Source of the DNA: Berberis thunbergii
Taxonomy: Eukaryota; Streptophyta; Magnoliopsida; Ranunculales; Berberidaceae
Direction of reading: 5' to 3'
Length of the DNA: 64,000 bases
NCBI GenBank assembly: GCA_003290165.1
Contig: QNQO01005799.1
Coordinates: 1 to 64,000 of the forward strand
Both the position numbers and the translations under genes were made by a program. Positions 22,986 to 33,792 of the stretch are shown piece after piece. The notes under the pieces were generated by a model. The model saw nothing but the letters and a program-made list of their open reading frames with translations. It was not told the origin of the DNA and made no database searches. Every line of letters starts with the position of its first letter. Position 1 is the stretch's first letter.

Positions 22986-23447
22986 ATAGGCCTTTTACAA
23001 TTGCAAGTTCCTTGGTTGGCAGGTATTATGCTTCTTTTTTTTTTCTTGTTGTTTGACTAAATTTTTGTGTTAGTTTACTCTCTTTTTTCCCATCAATTCA
23101 TTTTAGATGACTTTTAATTGAAGGGAATATTGAGTTATTGTGTTTCAATTTTTTTAGGAGTGATTGAGGACCATTGACGAGTTTAATCTCAAGGTCATAA
23201 AAATATGAGTTTAAGGCGGTGAACCAAATATGGGGAGGAAGGAATAAAAGGTGGGGGAAAGGAGCAAGGGTCGGTGTTGATATATAGAAAAAAGGGGAGG
23301 AGGGAGAAGATGAGAAAAGGCATGGGAAGAAGATGATATTTCTTTTGTTTACAACTGTTGAAATTTTCTCGAGATAAGTTTATCATTTCAATTGGACCCT
23401 TCAATTTTTTTCAAGATGAGATGTTCGAGATACAAAACATTCAGTCT

Positions 23448-24999
23448 TGATGAGTGCATAAAAGTGCATTTCGAACATCACTTTTTTCTATGTGTAATTG
23501 TTAGATTATTTAGTAATTCTAGTATTTTTTTTTGTAATAAGTTTCTATTTAGTATGTTATGTGTATTTTGGTTTTGGCTGGTAATTTAATGGAGAAAAAA
23601 AAGAACTAATGCCATGTACAAGGCCAGGTCACTAAAAAGGAAGTCTGGTCAAAGAAGGAAACCCAATTTCACAAAGATTTGTAGGTCGACACCCGTTAGG
23701 AAAGAGGCAAAATTAAAAAGGAAATCAAGGGTTTTAAAAGGGGAAGAAGAGGCAATGAATTCTACTATCGCTCTCTCTTGGCTACAAATTTGCTCTCTAT
23801 CGGCTGCAAATTTGGACCTCTCTCAGCTGTGATTTCGTCCCCTCTTTGGTTGTGTTTTTGTATCTCTTTGGGGCTGAGATTTTGTGGTATTTTGGGCTGC
23901 AATTGAGCGAACCTACTGTTGTTTGTGATCTGAACAGGAAAGCAAAAAAGGAGCAGGAAGAAGAAGAAATGAAAGAAGAAGAACCAAGTTCGTGTGTGGT
24001 TGCATCAAAGCACTGTTGTGCATGAGCTTTGTTGCAGCTGCAGAAACCTGAAGAAAAGGGGCAGCAGGGAGGGAAAAGCAGTTTCATAAAACCTTCTTTC
24101 TATTTGCATCCCAGATCTTCAGTCTGTACCACCACACACAATTTGTTTATTCGTTCTACTTTCAATGCTTGATTTGAATACCAATCTTCCCTACTGTATG
24201 TGTAGCTAAGCAATTTAGTTAGGGATAGATTGAAGTACTAGTTATGACTCTTAAAAATTTTGACATGCCTTAATACACTATTTTTACAATGCTCAATTGA
24301 TTTATTTCTGGTTTTATTTCACCCTTTATATGAAGTTTGTTTATGCTTGATCACCATATTCATGATTTTTATAAGGATTGTTACAGGGATAAATTTAGAT
24401 AACCAAGTCTTGTGCTTATGCGAAGTAACAAAAAAAGTCAAGTAAGATCGGTTCTTGGAATTAATCAACATAGATGACCGAAATAGATACCATATTTTGG
24501 ATTTTATGTTTTTGTCAAATTCCATTGATTTATGCGTTCTTGAGGTGCAACTTAGTAGATACCATGCTACATACCTTTAGAATAAAAAGAGTTAGAGTAG
24601 ACACTCATGCCTAATTCGTTGTTTATGAAAATCCATAGCTTAAGGAGTAGACACCCATGCCCTTAGGTTGGCACAATTTGAGCATTTAAATTTGGTTTGT
24701 ATCATTGTGCATGTTATTATTCAAAGGATGATGACTAGTGGCAGACATCGAATCTCTATCTTATTTTATCACTATTTGAATTTATTCAATTTTACATTTA
24801 GTTCTTCTCATTATCTTTTCTTATTAAATTAATTATTAGGTTTCAATTAAGTTGTATTAGGAAAACTGTTTTAAACATAATTGAACTAATCCTCGTGGGA
24901 ATGATCTCGTTCTTGACATACATACTATTTGTTTGATCTTGTGCACTTGCGAGTAAAAAGTACAATTATAAGCTTATTATTTAGGTTAATAATTGTACA
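23448..24999 (+). repeat. 5' LTR of deleted Athila/Tat-like element
   Basis: 1552 bp, begins TGATGAGTGCATAAAAG and ends TAATAATTGTACA. It is followed 5-6 bases later by TTTTTGGCATCGTTGTC, which resembles the TGGCGCCGTTGCCGGGG primer-site region behind 5' LTRs of plant Athila/Tat elements. The same LTR reappears shortened at 29532 and inverted at 29757-31215. Confidence 0.85.
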
Positions 25000-25199
25000 A
25001 CAAGTTTTTGGCATCGTTGTCAGGGATTGCGCTAAATTGCGTTTAACTATTTTTCCTTTGGTTTAGTTTTTTTTATTTAAAAAAAATTTTGCTCAACAAT
25101 TTCACTTTGATTTCTTCAGTATTTATTCTTCCCGAAACATTTACTTCGTAATTGTTGGCTTGAAGGAATGAATCTTATTTATGCATGGTCGTAGGTTCC

Positions 25200-26360
25200 A
25201 GCTCGTAAACATCACTGTATACGATCCAGAGATTGAACGAACTTTAGAGGAGTTAAAAAACAAGTTGAGAAAGTAGAACCTGAAGAAGAAATGGACCATG
25301 ATCAAGTAGAAAATCCACCAGTACGAAAGCCAATGAAGAGCTCATTTATTCCACACAAAAATCTTAATCGATCGTCATGCATTGCATTCCAGCCAACAAC
25401 GAAACACAACGTCAAGTTATCTCTTCACTTGCTTAACATGGTGCCACATTATAGGGGCACAACTTCTGATGATCCATATCTATACATTCGATAACTTTTT
25501 ATCTTTGCAAGACTCAGAATATCCAGGGCTTAGATCTGAAAGGAATCAGGTTGATCCTTTTTCCTTTTTCTGTAAAAGATAATGCTAAGTTGTGGTTGAA
25601 ACACTTTGGCTGTAGGTTTCATTAATAATTGAAAGGAGTTGGCCGCTAAATTCTTAAAAAAAAGTTATTTCTAGCTCAAAATACAAGACAATTTAGAAGG
25701 GAAATTCAAACTTCCCAACAGAAAGATGGAGATATTTTCTATGAAGCATGGGAACATTTCAATGTGTTGCTTCTAAAATGTACACACCACAATCTATCTC
25801 AAGATGATCGGGTACAAGCTTTGTACGAAGGTTTAAATGATATTAATAAAAGTCTTGTTTATTCTTTTTGTGGAGGCGTGCTTATGGAAAATAATAGTGA
25901 GGAAGCTATTGAGCTGTTTGAGAAGTGAGAATTCTCAGCAATTTTCATCAAAAGGGAGGTTGGGATTGAAAGGTAAGGATGTTTATGAGGTAAGCGCTAA
26001 TGTTGGAATTCAAGCTCAGATGACAACGATGGAGAGGAAGCTAGATATGCTTGTAAAAGCAATGTCAACCCAGAACTTTTCCCCAGCTCAAGGTATATGT
26101 TATATGTTCTCATTCTAATCATACTATTGAGACTTGTCTTATGTTTTCTTTTACAAAGCGGGAACATGCAAACTATATGGGACAAAACAACTATCCTCTA
26201 AAATATAATCTTTATCCCAATACTTACAGTTCAGGGTGGAGAAATCACCCAACTTCCTCTTTGAGTGAAAATCAAAACAGTCTTGTCCACAAGGGCAGCA
26301 GAAAATTTTCCAGTAGTGAAATAATTTCCAACCTCCAACAAAGGGTTACAACCAAATCCT
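25200..26360 (+). pseudogene. Gag relic of Athila/Tat-like element
   Basis: Frames 25291-25500, 25580-25640, 25650-25926 and 25940-26118 together read TSDDPYLYI, DNFLSLQDSEYPGL, AKLWLKHF, YEAWEHFNVLLLKCTHHNL, DRVQALYEGLND and EEAIELFEK, then ENSQQFSSKGR and MERKLDMLVKAM. These blocks follow the order of the gag capsid region of Athila/Tat gypsy elements. There are several in-frame stops and frame changes, so it is a relic. Confidence 0.75.
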
Positions 26361-26999
26361 GAGCAAAAAAAAGGTGGTCTCGAATGTGCCATACTTTAGC
26401 TCATTACTACACAGCAACAGACCAATGCTCAAAGCAGTCAAGCCATTTAAATATTAGAGGCACGAGTAGGACAATTGGCTAAGGAGTTGAATGAGATAAA
26501 GAAGGGAGAGGTTCCAACACAAACCATACCAAACCTAAGAGGACATGAGCAGCTCAAGGTCGTGGTAGTTCTTGGGAGTGGTAAAGTTATTGACAACAAG
26601 ATGGAAAATATAAGAATGAGGAAGAAAAAATGGAAGCACATCCAACAGGTACCAAAAACTCCAATAGGGTAAGTGAGAAGTAGAAGGGGATATTTCCACC
26701 CTTCCCTCAAAGGTTAGTAAAGCAAAATATAGATAACCAATGTCATGATATTTTTGAAACTTAAATGAAAATATAAATTAATATACCTTTACTTGATGCA
26801 TTTCAAAAGATTTCATCTTATGCCAAGTTTATAAAGGATTGTTGTACTCATAAAGAAAGTTTCGGGAATATGAGAAAGTGGTATTGAATGAAGAGGTAAG
26901 TGCGGTTTTATTGAGAAAAATTATCGCCCAAACTAAAACATCCAAACTGTTTTACTAATCCATGCAGAATTGGTAGTAAATTCTTTGAACGTGCTCTGC

Positions 27000-27398
27000 T
27001 TGATTTACATTGCAATTGGTAGACAGAAGCATCAAAAGACCTAGATGTATTTTAGAAGATGTCTTGGTTCAGGTAAATCAGTTTACATTACCTATGGATT
27101 TTATTGTCTTAGATATGGAAGAACCTTCTACGCTATCATCTTTGCCTATTATTTAGGAAGACCCTTTATGCATACTACTGATACGAAAATATGTGTTAAA
27201 AATGATACTATAAGCATGAAAGTAAATGGTGAAAAGATAGAATTTAAGGTATTTGATGCATTAAAATTACTACATGATGATCATGATTGTTTTAATACTT
27301 ATGTGGTTCAAAGTATTGTCGAGCAAGAGTTTCATGTACGCAACATTTATCCATTGGAGGCTGCAATCACTTATAGTTTCACAAAGTCGAATCCTTAG
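27000..27398 (+). pseudogene. Retroviral-type protease relic (C-terminal half)
   Basis: From about 27040 the frames read EDVLVQVNQFTLPMDFIVLDMEEP, then LPIILGRPFMHTTDTKICV and SMKVNGEKIEFKVFDALKL. DFIVLDM...ILGRPF is the C-terminal half of the gypsy aspartic protease; the catalytic D(T/S)G lies upstream and is not clear here. A frameshift occurs near 27120-27150. The sequence breaks off shortly after 27400. Confidence 0.72.
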
Positions 27399-27539
27399 TA
27401 TGAAGATGACATTGTGATGATGGACATCATTGAGATCGTACACTCTCTTGAGGCTTTTAAGTCTCATTCAAGTAAATATGCACCTTCTTTTAAAACTCTT
27501 GTACCTACTAATACAACTCTTGTTCCATACATTATCAGG

Positions 27540-27902
27540 GAACCGAATATGAAACTGGCAGATGACAAGAGGAAGTTGCAGCTGAATGAGTTAGAGGAGT
27601 TAAGGCATGATGCCTATGAGAATGCCAAGCGATGCAAGGAAAAAACCTAGGCATATCATGAGAAGAACCTTAACATGAAGGATTTTCATTTGGGACAGAA
27701 GGTGTTGATTTACAATTCAAAATTGAAACTTTTTTTTGGGAAGCTCAAGTCTAGGTGATGTGGTCCTTAAGTTGTGACCAATATTTTTCCTCATGGAGCG
27801 GAAGAAGTTAATAGCAAAGTGAAAAATAAAACATTCAAAGTGAATGGAGATGGATTGAAGCCCTACATTGAGATGAGTTTTGAGCTTGGAGATGAGGACT
27901 AG
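27540..27902 (+). pseudogene. Integrase C-terminal tail of the gypsy element
   Basis: Reads RKLQLNELEELRHDAYENAK up to a stop at 27648, then [32 protein letters not shown] and FKVNGDGLKPYIEM. This is the segment after the catalytic core of Athila/Tat integrases. It follows the protease relic almost directly, so about 3 kb of RT, RNase H and integrase core have been deleted. Three internal stops. Confidence 0.75.
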
Positions 27903-28614
27903 GCTTTCCATTCCGTTCAGTACATGGCATGAGAGTCATCCAGACTCGCTGAAGACTATAAACTTAGCACTACTTGGGAGGTAACCCAAAGAGCAGAAGA
28001 GAACTTTATTCTCAGGCACTCACTCGTTATATAAATCTAGCTAAGTCCCTCCCTTGTTTACTTTTTATATTTTCATATTTTATTTTGCTAGGTTGTTAGA
28101 TCATTTATATTTTATTTTTTCCTTTCTTTTCTTCCCTCCTTATTACAATGGATTGATTTAATATTGAGGACAATGTCCAATTTAGGTTGGGGTGTAGAAA
28201 TGTTGTTTTTCTTTTATTCAAATATATATATATATATATATAAAATAATAATTCAAAAATATATATATAAAACAATAGTTAAATTTTTTTTTGCAATGAT
28301 GTCTTGGCTTGGTTAGGTTGAACTCAATGATGGATTAAAATGTTTTCTTAAGTGCTGCTAAACTTTAGTTTTGATTCCAAATTCATTAGCGAGTTTAAAA
28401 TGGGGAACACATGATCATATGTCTAGAAAATCTAAATTTATACTACTATTTTTGATTAGTGAGTATTTCACTTGTTTAGCTTTGAATTTAACAAATGCAC
28501 ATTGGCACATAATATGGGGTATGAAGAAGTGAAACCAAATATGCATGTTTATATCTTAGGATAAATTGAGAGATTTGCTGGATAAGTAACTTTGACTTAA
28601 TGTTAATGTATAAA

Positions 28615-28947
28615 TAAACTAGTTTAGCTTCGTAGTCTTTTTATTCGAGTTAGTAAATTCGTAGGGGTGTTTTTACACCTAATGTCCTAAAGCCATCTGG
28701 TTTCAGAGTCATTGGTCTAAAACTCGTTAAAGGGGTCAATTAAAAAACTTAAGGGAGATAAACATTGCACATGTTCAAGTCAGGTTGTGGCTAGTTTAAC
28801 TTCATAGTCTTTTTGGCTCGAGTTAGTAAACTCGTATGGGTGTTTCTACACTCAATGCCCTAAAACCATCTGGTTTGGGAGTCATTGGTCTAAAACTCGT
28901 TACAGTAGTCAATTAGAAAACTTAAGGGAGTAAAAAATTGCACAGTC
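28615..28947 (+). repeat. Two tandem copies of ~173 bp in element 3' region
   Basis: Copies start near 28617 and 28792. Shared blocks include ACTCGTTA, CATAGTCTTTTTGGCTCGAG versus CGTAGTCTTTTTATTCGAG, GTCATTGGTCTAAAACTCG and GTCAATTA. The copies are roughly 85 percent alike by eye. Confidence 0.8.
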
Positions 28948-29531
28948 CACACATATATCCTAGAAAAAAGAACAAAAAAAAAACAAAAGGAAAAAATATT
29001 AATTTGTGTTAGTATTCATTGCCTTGGTTGTTTCATAAAATAGAAAATCCAATGAATTTTGAGGAAGTAAGTCATGTATATAGGAATTACATTGAAACTC
29101 CATAATTATGTGTTAGTTCACTTTACACCAACGAGAACTTGTAGTTTCTTACTAGCCATTTATAATGGTGTACCTTATTTTGATTTTCAAAATTTTTGAA
29201 GAAGTTTATTATTTTAGATTTGCTAATGAATGAAAACCAATTGTTTTTTGATAATTTACTCATAGAACCAATTTGTGATCTTTATCAGAAGTCGAGACTG
29301 AGCAATTTTTTGAAAATAACAAAGTGTTTGTGGATACCACTTGGTAAACCCTCGTGAGACTATAACTCATCCACTAGGGACACCGAAGGGCTTAAAGGCT
29401 TGTTGCATTTGCTAAATGTAATCAAAAGTGCCAGCAAAGGTTGTATAGATAGGAGATTTATTTCAATGGAGTTTTAGTCAAGTTTGAGTCACTTGAATTG
29501 CTAGAGACTAGCAATAAGCTGGTTGGGGGTG

Positions 29532-29731
29532 TGATGAGTGCATAAAAGTGCATTTCGAACATCATTTTTTTTCTAAGTGTAATTATTAGATTATTTAGTA
29601 ATTCTAATATTTTTTTTGTAATAATTTTCTATTTAGAATGTTATGTGTATTTTTTTTTTGCAGGTAATTTAATGGAGAAAAAAAAACTAATGCCACGTAC
29701 AGTTATATGCTTATTATTTAGGTTATAATTG
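29532..29731 (+). repeat. 3' LTR with large internal deletion
   Basis: Starts TGATGAGTGCATAAAAG right after a polypurine tract. It follows the 5' LTR for about 165 bp, then jumps to the LTR end (TTATATGCTTATTATTTAGG). About 1.3 kb of LTR body is missing and so is the terminal TACA. Confidence 0.8.
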
Positions 29732-29756
29732 ATCCCAGGCATTGGTGCCAAAAACA

Positions 29757-31215
29757 TGTACAATTATTAACCTAAATAATAAGTTTATAATTGTACGTTT
29801 TACTCGCAAGTGCACAAAATCAAACAAATAGTATGTATGGCAAGAATGAGATCATTCCCATGAGGATTTTTCAATTATGTTTAAAACAATTTTCGTAATA
29901 CTACTTTAATGAAACCTAATAATTAACTGAATAAGAAAAGACAATGGGAAGAATTAAATGTAAAACTAAATAAATTCAAACATTGATAAAATAAGTTAGG
30001 GATTCTATATCCGCCACTGGTTATCGTTTTTTAAATAATAACATACACAATGATACAAACTAAATTAAAATGCTCAAAGTTTGCCAACCTAAGGGCATGA
30101 GTGTCTATTCCTTAAGTTATAGATTTTCCTAAACAACGAATTAGGCATGGGTGTCAACTCTAACTCTTTTCATTCTAAAGGTATTTAACATGGTATCTAC
30201 TAAGTTGCACCTCAAGAACACATAAATCAATATAAATCGTCAAAAACACAAAATCCAAAATATGGTATCTATTTCAGTCATCTATGTTGATTAATTCCAA
30301 GAACCGATCTTACTTGGCTCTTTTTGTTACTTAGCATAGGCACAAGACTCGGTCATCTAACTTTACCCTTGTAGAAATCATTCTAAAAATCATGCATATG
30401 GTGATCAAGCATAAACAAAATTCATATGAAGAGTGAAATAAAATCAGAAATAAATCAATTGAGCATTGTAAACATAGTGTATCAAGGCATGTCAAAATTC
30501 ACATAGTCATAACTAAGACTTCAATCTATCCCTAACTAAATTGCTTAGCTATACATACTGTAGGGAAGATTGGTATTCAAATCAAGCATTGAAAGTAGAA
30601 AAAATAAACAAACTGTGTGTGGTGGTACAGACTGAAGATTTTGGGTTAAATAGCAAAATGAAGTTTTTAAACTCATCCACGCACGAACCTGGTTCCTCTT
30701 TTTTCCATCCTTATTCTTCTTCCCTGCTTCTTCTTTGCTTCCCTGCTCAAGTCAAGAACAACAGTTGGTTCGCTCAATCGTAGCCCAAAATACCACAAAA
30801 TCGCAATCCAAAAAAGACACGAAAACACAACCAAAGAGGGGATGAAATCGCAGCCGAGAGAAGTCCAAATTCGTAGTTGAGATAGAGCAAATTCATAGCC
30901 AAGTGAGAGAGATAGAATTCGTTGCCTCTTCTTCCCTTTTTAAGACCCTTGATTTCCTTTTTAATTTGGCCCCTTTCTAACAGGTTTCGACCTACAATTC
31001 TTTGTGAAATTGGGTTTCCTTATTTTACTAGGCTTCCATTTTAGCGACATGGCCTTGTACGTGGCATTAGTTCTTTTTTTTTCTACATTAAATTACCTGC
31101 CAAAACCAAAATACACATAACATACTAAATGGAAAATTATTACAAAAATACTAGAATTACTAAATAGTCTAACCATTACACTAAGAAAAAAACGATGTTC
31201 AGAGTGCAAATCTCA
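29757..31215 (-). repeat. Inverted LTR copy with primer-site remnant
   Basis: The minus strand of 31215-29757 is colinear with the 5' LTR at 23448-24999, including the TTAATAATTGTACA end. Continuing on the minus strand past 29757 is a TTTTTGGCACCAATGCC box, that is, the primer-site region that normally follows a 5' LTR. The outer terminus (TGAGATTTGCACTC at 31215) is diverged from TGATGAGTGCAT. It therefore represents the left end of an element in inverse orientation. Confidence 0.8.
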
Positions 31216-31394
31216 GCCTTTGATTTGTCAAGGATATTTTGGTAATCTATTTTGAAAATAGATGATTAAGACACTTTGATAGCTAGTCTTATAAGCATAG
31301 TGCATTACGAAATAATTATAGGGATACTTCCCAATTAGCTATTTATTATGAGTGGAGGAGAGATAGGAGGGAGCAATTAACCCTAAAAAAGGCA
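31216..31394. other. Unassigned intergenic spacer
   Basis: AT-rich sequence between the inverted LTR and the inverted-repeat element; nothing recognised. Confidence 0.5.
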
Positions 31395-31548
31395 ACGACT
31401 ACTCCACACCACCATATGTACTGTCTCACACCACTATGTATTTTTTTTTAACCTACTAACCCACAAAACCCATTGTTTTTGAGAAAAACAGGGTTACTTG
31501 AAAAATTGAGATCGATTCTCAAGCTCATCAAAACACAAAAATAAATGA

Positions 31549-32420
31549 GAACAAAACAGGATGGAAAAGGTTCCTTATTTGTCTGTAGTTGGGAGTTTAT
31601 TATATGCTCAAACCTGCACAATGCTAGATATCAGTTTTGCTACTGGTGTAATAGGCAAATATCAGAAAAATCCAGGTTTTCATCATTGGAAAGTTGTAAA
31701 GAAAGTGATGAGATACCTTCAAGGTACGAAGGATTACATGCTAACATATAGGAGATCGAGAGTCTTGAGGTCATTGGCTACTCAGATTCTGATTTTGCCA
31801 GATGTGTTGATGACCAAAAGTCCACTTTTGGCTACTTATTTTTGCTTGCTGGAGGAGCCATATTATGAAAATGTGGAAAATAATCCATCACAGTTTTTTT
31901 TTTTAAATTTTAAATTGGGTCATTGACCCTTTTTATTTATGTATTAATCCATGCCCGAATGCTACAATATTGTTGCTACTTAATGTCCTCGTCGCCTCCA
32001 TCTCGTATAGAGACTTGCTTTCGCTCCGGTCCATCACTTCCACCTTGCATGAAGACTCGCTTTCACTCCGATCCAGTCCATCTAATCAGATGCATTCAAT
32101 ACCCGAAGGCTTATCAACGGCGGAGCAAATGTGCTCCTAATAATCAGGCGAAAACTCACAAAATCCTAACTGGTGAGTCTCGAACCTGCGACCTCTCACA
32201 AGGAGAGTGGATGTCCGACCAACTGAGCTACAATTGGTGGACAATAATCCATCATAGTTGCACCAATTATGGAAGTTGAATTTGTGGCATGCTATGAAGC
32301 CACCATTCAAGCTTTATGGCTATGAAATTTTATTTCAGAGCTAGAGATTGTTGGTACCATTCATAGGTCGCTGAAAATTTATTGTGATAACTCTACAACC
32401 ATCATTTTCTAATAAACACA
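31549..32420 (+). pseudogene. Ty1/copia RT/RNase H fragment, interrupted by a SINE
   Basis: 31561 onward reads MEKVPYLSVVGSLLYAQTC, SFATGVIGKYQKNPGFHHW and KVMRYLQGTKDYMLTYRR, the conserved copia segment joining RT to RNase H. A frameshift at about 31755 moves the frame to VIGYSDSDFARCVDDQKS, the first RNase H motif. After the SINE, the frame resumes at 32258 as VAPIMEVEFVACYEA and LKIYCDN. Stops and frameshifts make it a relic. No LTRs are attached; it lies within the inverted-repeat element. Confidence 0.85.
31894..32242 (-). mobile_element. tRNA-derived SINE with 15 bp target duplication
   Basis: Flanked by AATAATCCATCACAG (31879-31893) and AATAATCCATCATAG (32243-32257), a 15 bp duplication with one mismatch. 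On the minus strand it starts near 32242, has a Pol III box A (TAGCTCAGTTGG) and, after about 35 bases, a box B (GGTTCGAGACTC). It ends in a poly(A) tail, seen as an 11-base T run on plus at the left edge. Length 349 bp. The 5' part folds like a tRNA (anticodon arm CTCTC/GAGAG). It sits inside a copia RNase H segment, which it cleanly interrupts. Confidence 0.9.
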
Positions 32421-33631
32421 ATTTGAATCACTTGAAAATTTTCAACCAATTTAAGCCCTCAATTGAGACCGTTTCTCAAGCTCATCAAAACACAAAAATT
32501 CTAGTGCTCTGATTTATCTAATAAACAATATTTGAAACACTTAAAGATGTTTTGAAATGAGCAAGTTATTGTTATTTTGCTAAAGTCACGCAAAGAAAAT
32601 GGGGTAGTGTTCCTGACTTTCGGCCAACTTATATTCTTGATCAAAACCGATTCTCAAACTCATCAAAACATAATAATTGTAGTACTCTAAGTTATCTAAT
32701 AAATACAATTTGAATCACTTGAAAATATTTTGAAATGAGAAAGTTATGGCTATTTTACGACAAACACTCAAATTGTCCAAAAAAAAGTCTATTTCACACA
32801 TTCACATTGGGCAATGCTAGTAGGAGACACAAATTCGACTAGACCTATGCGAATTTGAGACTTCCACTCGCATGGATCTATGCGAGTGTGAGACTCACAC
32901 TCGCATTGTCCTATGTGAACGAGTGAAAACACAAACTCTATTTTTTTTCTTGACAGTTTAAGTGTTTGTCGTAAAATGTTAATAACTTTCTCATTTCAAA
33001 AACAATTTCATATGACTCAAATTGTGTTCACTAGATAACTCAGAGGACTACAATTTTGATATTTTGATGAGCTTGAAAATCAATCTCGATCAAACATATA
33101 AGTTGGTCGAAAGTCAAGGACACTATCACATTTTCTTTGCTGGATAGATTTGCATGACTTTAGTAAAATGATCATAACTTGCTCATTTCAAAACATTTTC
33201 AAGTGAATCAAATTGTGTTTATTAGATGACTCAAAGTACTACAATTTTCGTGTTTTGATGATTGTGAGAATCAGCTTTATCGAGCATATAAGTTGAACCA
33301 AAGTCAATGATAGTACCCTATTTTCAGAGGTTAAAGAGTGAGAGGGGTGGCAGGGTAGTGGTGGTGCTTAATGAAGAAAAAAAAGAGAAATGTAGTGGTG
33401 GCAGGAGGGAAAGAAGTGGTGGTGATGATGGCGGTGTCTGATAGAGAAGAGAGGGAGAGAGGAGAAGAAGGGAAGATGAAGAGAGGGAGGCGAGATAAAA
33501 TTTGAAGTTTTTATTGGTTGTGTGGGAGAGAAGTGGTGGTGTGAAAAATAAAGTAAGTGGTGTGGAAGAGAAAATGTTGATATGGTGGTGTGGGACAACA
33601 CTTTAGGTGGTGTGAGACAGTTGATGTCGGT

Positions 33632-33792
33632 ACGAGGCGGATAAGGTGGATCTAAGCTCAGTGACGGAGTATCGAATGCACAATCAGGGGGGAGGGTGGC
33701 GCTCGGCGTACTGCATCACCAAGCACAGCGCATTCGACAACATCACCCCCATCAACCTCACCGAACGTTTTTTCCTAGGATTGGATGCCTAT
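33632..33792 (+). other. Unrecognised coding-like fragment
   Basis: An open frame without its own Met reads [19 protein letters not shown], then [19 protein letters not shown] and TPINLTER, ending TAA at about 33790. Base composition is GC-richer than both flanks and residue use is protein-like (W, Y, C and H present). It looks like an exon captured or left over from a host gene. I could not place it in a family. Confidence 0.35.

Larger units (their letters stand above)
20712..23023 (+). pseudogene. Pectinesterase exon relic split by a solo LTR
   Basis: A pyrimidine-rich intron end (TCTCTTATTTCAG) precedes GGGTTTAGGGCC at about 20714. The plus frame reads GLGPVVAIRAMTDR up to 20759, then a solo LTR, and resumes at 22991 with AFYNCKFLGWQ followed by a GT donor-like GTATTATG. 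GPVVAIR..DR.AFYNC.FLGWQ is the segment just before the catalytic DTLY of plant pectinesterases (pectin de-methylation in the cell wall). The codon at the insertion site is TAG (20757-20759), a stop. The neighbouring exons (with DTLY or FIFG) were not found on either side, so only this roughly 80 bp exon remains. Confidence 0.75.
23448..31215 (+). mobile_element. Deleted Athila/Tat-like gypsy element with inverted right LTR
   Basis: Order on plus: 5' LTR (23448-24999), primer-site box (about 25004-25025), gag relic, protease relic (27000-27400), abrupt jump to the integrase tail (27540-27900), long untranslated region, polypurine tract GGTTGGGGGTG (29521-29531), a shortened LTR (29532-29731), a primer-site scrap in inverse orientation, then an LTR in inverse orientation (29757-31215). 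RT, RNase H and most of integrase are missing. All frames carry stops. The inverted LTR means the right part is not a simple insertion product. No clear 5 bp target duplication was found around the whole unit (AGTCT left, GCCTT right). Confidence 0.75.
31395..33625. mobile_element. Large inverted-repeat (foldback-like) element hosting other insertions
   Basis: The outer ends carry CTGTCTCACACCAC and CACACCACCATAT on the left (31400-31440) and the reverse complements on the right (33545-33622). The inner arms are two head-to-tail monomers of about 190 bp on each side: 32455-32790 and, inverted, 32955-33310. Each contains CTCATCAAAACA, TTATCTAATAAA, CAATTTGAATCACTTGAAAA and TTTTGAAATGAG. The arms surround a 165 bp centre rich in ATGCGAGTGTGAGACTC-type palindromic motifs. 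The left arm is broken by a copia fragment. No target duplication was identified. It has the shape of a foldback or Mutator-like TIR element, but the family is uncertain. Confidence 0.6.

Noticed and set aside
32155..32235. Genuine tRNA gene
   Set aside because: Box A and B are present, but there is no complete acceptor stem. The sequence continues into a 349 bp unit with poly(A) and a 15 bp duplication, so it is a SINE.
33368..33601. His/Phe/Ser-rich minus-strand frame
   Set aside because: Low-complexity GA-rich tract in the right arm of the inverted-repeat element.
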